A stretch of 64,000 bases of DNA from Amia ocellicauda. Its lineage: Eukaryota > Chordata > Actinopteri > Amiiformes > Amiidae. The stretch's first letter is position 1; the number at the start of each line of letters is the position of its first letter. The translations under genes were made by a program, and so were the position numbers. Under the pieces are notes generated by a model. That model worked only from the letters and a program-made list of their open reading frames with translations. It searched no databases and had not been told where the DNA came from. Of this stretch, positions 59,327 to 64,000 are shown in pieces. The stretch is from positions 20,093,470 to 20,157,469 of the forward strand of contig NC_089851.1 in the NCBI RefSeq assembly GCF_036373705.1. Reading direction: 5' to 3'.

Positions 59327-62300
59327 ATGGAGGAGAAGCCCAGTTGCCCCAATGTCAGCATTCCCTGCTACAATGAACAGAGAGACAAGAAGAAGCGGTA
59401 CACTGTGAGTGCAACATCATGCTTCTGAGGACTGTATTTTATGACACACTTATAACAGTGCCTGCCCACAAAATATTCTGGAGATCCTGATGGTTTGAGG
59501 CAAATTATTTTATGGGAATATAATCAATATTATGATGTTATTGTGGCATCTGGTTGGATGCAAGTCATTTCTAAAGGTAACAAGGATATCCTGTTATGAA
59601 CATGTGGCTCATACAGCACAGCCATATAATGACTTAATCCACTTTATGTATCCTTAGTGTATAGCCTAAAATAACCCTCCATTTAATCAAGGGCACAGTA
59701 TGAAATATCTTGATCCCTAGCAAATGCTGAGTAGTGTTTCATTGTATGAATGCATTTTTTGGTAGCTGGTTTTCCAACACTTCTGCCCTTTCGTTACATT
59801 TTCTTAGCAACCATAGGAACACCATACTGTTAATACGAATACAGTCTGAGATCCAGCATAATCTATATTCCCCCCACAATATATATAATCACTTGAACTG
59901 AGCAACATAGTTTATATGGGTGCCTTTTTGTTTGTCTCTAAAACAAAAACCTATTTTTATTTCCAGGTCTACAAGGTAATGGTGTCTGTTGGAAGATATG
60001 AATGGTTTGTGTTCAGGAGATATGCAGAATTCGACAAACTGTACAACACCGTGAGTAGCACTAATGTTTTTGAATATCTCACAGATTTGTTATTTTTGCA
60101 TATTTCAAGGAGCCTGTAATCCAGTTTCACAGAGTACTTGAATGGTTTACTGGTGTGAAAGATGTTGTTCAATGCCTCAAGCCATTGGTTGCTTAATTAA
60201 AACTCAAGTTATTGGGGTGATCGGGTGATTGCCAAAACTCAGATTGAGTAATGCTTCCGCTTTTAAGAGCAACAATACAGTAACAGTTCCACTGAATTTC
60301 CTTGCACATGTGAGTACCAGGTGAACCTATTTTTCGTTTGTGTTCCTCTTTCATTTTGGTTAAATGAATTGTAACCTGTAATATATGAAGAAATGTCCGG
60401 TGCCTTTTTGTGTTGTTTGGTCTTGAAAAACACCACACGGCACTCAGTAATGGGTTCCTGTTAAGAAACGTTTTGGGTATGGATTCAATTATACTCCCAA
60501 GTTCACTATTCTGCAGCGATCAACACCAGAGGCCATTTAAAATCCTTTGCTCTAGCGACACAGTAGAGAATAGCAGATTTATCAGAAGTGGTTTTCTGTG
60601 TGTAATTACTATTGTGCAGATGACAAACAAATGACTAAAGAAATGCTCAGGATCAAAAAGGAGTTAAAGAGTTAAATTGTTTTGGCTGAAAGACCTTCCT
60701 AAGGAAATTCCTGTGGGAAGAACTGAAGGTTAGTTGTGGTCCAGCTACCTCAAATAATAGAAGTGTTACTGGCCTCCATTTCCTGCATCATCCAATTAAA
60801 ATGCAAACTCTCTGAACATCCGAGTTAGGGTCTTGACAGTCCCAGCACATAGTGAATTGAAACTGTAATTTTAGGATAAAAATAGTACTCTTTCTGTTTT
60901 TCCCCCCTGCCCTTTTAAACATGTATTTTCCCTCTATAGCTAAGGAAACAGTTTCCATCCATGAACTTGAAGATTCCAGCAAAGCGAATATTTGGAGACA
61001 ATTTTGACCCAGGTATTTATTTTGTTATAATTAATATTACTAGTGAGTGTATCCAGCTCAGTTTTTTGTTTGTTTGAGTCATGAGCGAATATAAAGTGAA
61101 TATAACCTAGACAATTGCACTTCATATTCAAGGAACAGCATTGCAATATTATTTGAAAAGATCAACCAAAATACTTTTTCTGGTGTACCACAAAAATATA
61201 CAACCTGTGGCCTGCATATTGCTATAGAAGAGATGTAATCTGTCTACTGTTGATCAACTAATTGTCGTTCTCTGTTCATTAAGATAGTTTTTCTTTTTTT
61301 TCTCTGAGCTTTGCAAAAGCCTGTTTCTATTATATAAAGGAGTTCTTTAAAGTCATTCAATTGCTGCAGAAAAACAATGTATCCATTCATCATACTTTTA
61401 TTCCTCTAAATGAAATAATTATAAAATGAAGTTAGCTCGTTTAACAGACAGTACTATCATCATGAAGACCGTATTTACCAATCTGGTGTATGTTATTGGA
61501 GTCTGATGCCAGTAAATGGGCAAATGTTGACTGTGATGTAGTTTACTTAGAATTCATTGCTTTCCCCAATGTATATTCTTAGCAGCCTTGAAGTATCCCG
61601 CATATTTATTATTCAAAGTACAAATCCTGGGGAAGAAATGTGGGTTGTTACAGTTCAATATAAACGGAATGTTTAACATTAGGTACGTTCATTAAAATGG
61701 ATCCTGTGACAAAAATATATGCTTCTGATAAGGCAACAGATCTATAGTACACATTTGTGATTTACAGTCTTCAGAGAAGGAAAAAATTTAAATAAAATAC
61801 TGTATGCAGATTAAATCCACACACTGACATTGTGGGCAGTCACAGATTTTTCCACATTATCTGATACAAATCTGCTATCAATTACTGGGTTTGTAACTTT
61901 TGATTTGCAGGTGGAAGAAAGTTTTTGTTAATCCAGGCCCTTAGATTGTTTTTCTCTTTCATACCAGATATTGTGTGTGTGTTTGGGTGAGTGGGTGGGG
62001 GGTGCTCTTAGGCCTCTTCTGATTATGCTGGTAGTTTCTTTGAAGTGAAAATGTACATGCATCTGCACATTTCTCTTGATTTTTGAATTGCGAGACAAGT
62101 GGCCCTTCTCTGTAATTGATGCAGATATTAAAGATTTTCCAAAGGACATGTGTTGAGGATGACAGGCTTATAGTTGCATTTGTAAATACATTTTGAAGAC
62201 ACTTGTGCTAATAGAGGTCCTGAGTAATAGGTGCAGGGAGTAGTTATAACACAGAGAACATGAACTCTCTTCTTATCTAGACCCACAGCAAGATTATTTT

Positions 62301-62596
62301 CATACATGATGTTTTGGAGTTAGATTAGCTCACTATTTTAACACTCTCTATTGTGAATTGTGTATATTGTCTATGGGGCAAATACAGTGAGACTGAAAAT
62401 AAAAGCTTGAAATGGATCAGCTATTTTTATTTTGAGGTTGTAACACTGTAATTTGGCCTGAGGTAATATAGTGTTCTGTGAGTGACACCTCATTATCATA
62501 ACGCAAATGTTCTTCATCAGAATTTATAAAGCAAAGAAGAACAGGGCTCCATGAATTCATTCAGAAAATAGTCTCGCATCCTCCGCTAAGCAACCA
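59327..62596 (+). CDS. SGK3: SGK3 kinase, 5' coding part (PX domain), partial
   Basis: Serum/glucocorticoid-regulated kinase 3, an AGC Ser/Thr kinase targeted to endosomes by its PX domain through PI3P, acting downstream of PI3K. Coding exons in the window: 59327-59404, 59967-60050, 60940-61012, 62521-62596, all GT-AG with consistent phases; 103 codons plus 2 nt. The start [14 protein letters not shown] aligns with the second Met of human SGK3 (MDYKES). Upstream in-frame codons read VRADT, resembling the human leader but without an ATG. The PX domain spans about 6-103: [52 protein letters not shown]. Arg44 (FRRY) and Arg84 (KQRR) correspond to PI3P-binding Arg50 and Arg90 in human. The next exon and the kinase domain lie beyond base 64000. 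Confidence 0.95.
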
Positions 62597-64000
62597 GTAA
62601 GTATGATGAATTTTCTTCTTTTTCATTGTAGTTATTAGGATTGAGTATACTAATTATATGAAATAAAACATGTTTTAGGGCATTACACATTTTACTGAGA
62701 TTAAATTGACATTGACAGATTTTTGACTAATATGTATCTTACAATTGTAAAAGAAAGCCAACTCAGCATACAACAAGCATCTAAAAAGAAAGTATTATAC
62801 AGAAATATCCTTTTTTTCCTTATACATTCAAATAGGTTGGGTAATCTTCAGCCCAGTACAATCCTTGAATTGTACATTGAAGTCTCTTCCTTGTCTTTCT
62901 CATTGTCTCCGTAAAGTTGAGGCAGTGAGGTACTGGGAACAGTAGGGGTGTATCTGTTTGATTCCTTTTCAGTTGTTGTTTGGCTCATTTGTTTAATTAA
63001 TTTCCCCTTCAGTTAATGTCTAAAATCTTATTTTGTATTCTCCTCAGAATGGAAATGCATTATATTTGATACCTTTGTAATGTGCTTAAATTATTGTCAG
63101 CCAGTGTGCTTTATTATACTGGAATTTGGTATCAGTTGTTTTTCTGTGGTTGTTTTCCTCACCTCTTCTTTTAGAATGTGAATCATACAATCATTATCTT
63201 GTTTGTTTTTTCAAGGAAGAAAGCCCTAAATCAATAGTATGACATACGAGTATCGTGTACGGTTGCGTATTCCAAAGCAGTAAAACCAGGATGCCAACAT
63301 GATCAGATTGCTTTGTTAAAAGACTTAAATCTGTGATGGACTTTGCACTTTCTTTAAATTGTTATTGAGCTTCTGCACTTTGCAAAGGGACTGGTTACAA
63401 TTTAAGAACCTTTTACAGATAGTTTTATTTTATTATTTATTTACAGCAATCAGTCTCTTAAGAAATGTTATATCATTTTCAGTTCTATAGTTCATGTCAG
63501 TCATTTTCATATGTGGAGATAATGTTTTGAGGGCAATAGTAATAGATTTGTCTACAAAGGGGAAAGGAAAATTCTCTAAATAAATAAATAAATAAAGTAA
63601 CAAGTAAAAGTTTCCCTTACTGGAAAACAGCTCTAGAAATACAGTACATTCTGTGTGGATTGCTTTAACTTGTATGTCTTCAGGCTGCATTATTTCACAA
63701 CACTAGTGATTCTTCATGACTTCATTTTTGGCTTCCAAAATTCCAGTAGTCTTGTTTTTGAGTTTGTTTTAAGCACATTCACAATCAAGGCTATAGGTTA
63801 ATATTAACTTAACTTAAATGTTAACTAATAAAACTAAAAATCTCCCTAAACATTCTAAAACAACATTAAAAAATATTCTGTGCAGTAATATATAAAAACA
63901 AAAACTGAAACTGAAACTTAATCTCACCACTGCATCTACAAAGGAAAGGCAAAAAGAAATACATTAGAAAAGAACAAAGCTAGTCAGTAAAGTTTCTAAA
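62597..64000 (+). other. SGK3 intron, running off the window
   Basis: No further PX or kinase exon recognised. An AAAT short repeat lies near 63578-63597. Confidence 0.6.

Overview
The window is nuclear DNA of a vertebrate, almost certainly a ray-finned fish. Three protein-coding genes with typical vertebrate exon structure lie in the order MYBL1 (minus), VCPIP1 (minus), SGK3 (plus), the same order and orientation I know from human 8q13. The rest is intron, intergenic DNA, microsatellites and fish-type transposons (Tc1/mariner, DD36E, pogo-like, RTE). A retroelement tail starting GAACATAAGAACATAAGAAAG is compatible with a non-teleost or early-branching fish, but I cannot fix the species.

Layout. 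1-8.1 kb: gene-poor DNA downstream of MYBL1 with three DNA transposons: an intact-ORF DD34E Tc1 element (833-2420), a broken Tc1 element (4404-6094) and an intact-ORF DD36E element (6427-7647). 8.1-25.5 kb: MYBL1 (A-Myb), minus strand, rebuilt here as 16 coding exons with a continuous 753-residue frame. 25.5-28.4 kb: MYBL1 promoter, then a second DD36E copy (26733-27953). 28.4-43.1 kb: VCPIP1, minus strand, three coding exons, 1201 residues; intron 1 holds a third, internally deleted DD36E copy and a long AGAT tract. 43.1-45.9 kb: VCPIP1 promoter with a cluster of ACTACA..TCCCA motifs, then a spacer. 45.9-64 kb: 5' part of SGK3, plus strand, with a putative non-coding first exon, a 13-kb intron holding a twin-primed RTE fragment and a nested pogo-like/hAT-like pair, and four coding exons that give the PX domain. 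The kinase domain lies beyond the window.

The three genes do not form an operon and act in separate processes: MYBL1 is a germ-cell transcription factor, VCPIP1 a deubiquitinase of the p97 Golgi/ER reassembly pathway, and SGK3 an endosomal PX-domain AGC kinase. The most unusual content is mobile: two nearly identical coding-intact DD36E elements plus a dead derivative, a palindromic promoter inside the DD34E element, a short inverted copy of distant sequence inserted in the broken Tc1 gene, and a LINE fragment with inversion structure. I saw no CRISPR array, tRNA or rRNA, and no system clearly unknown to science.
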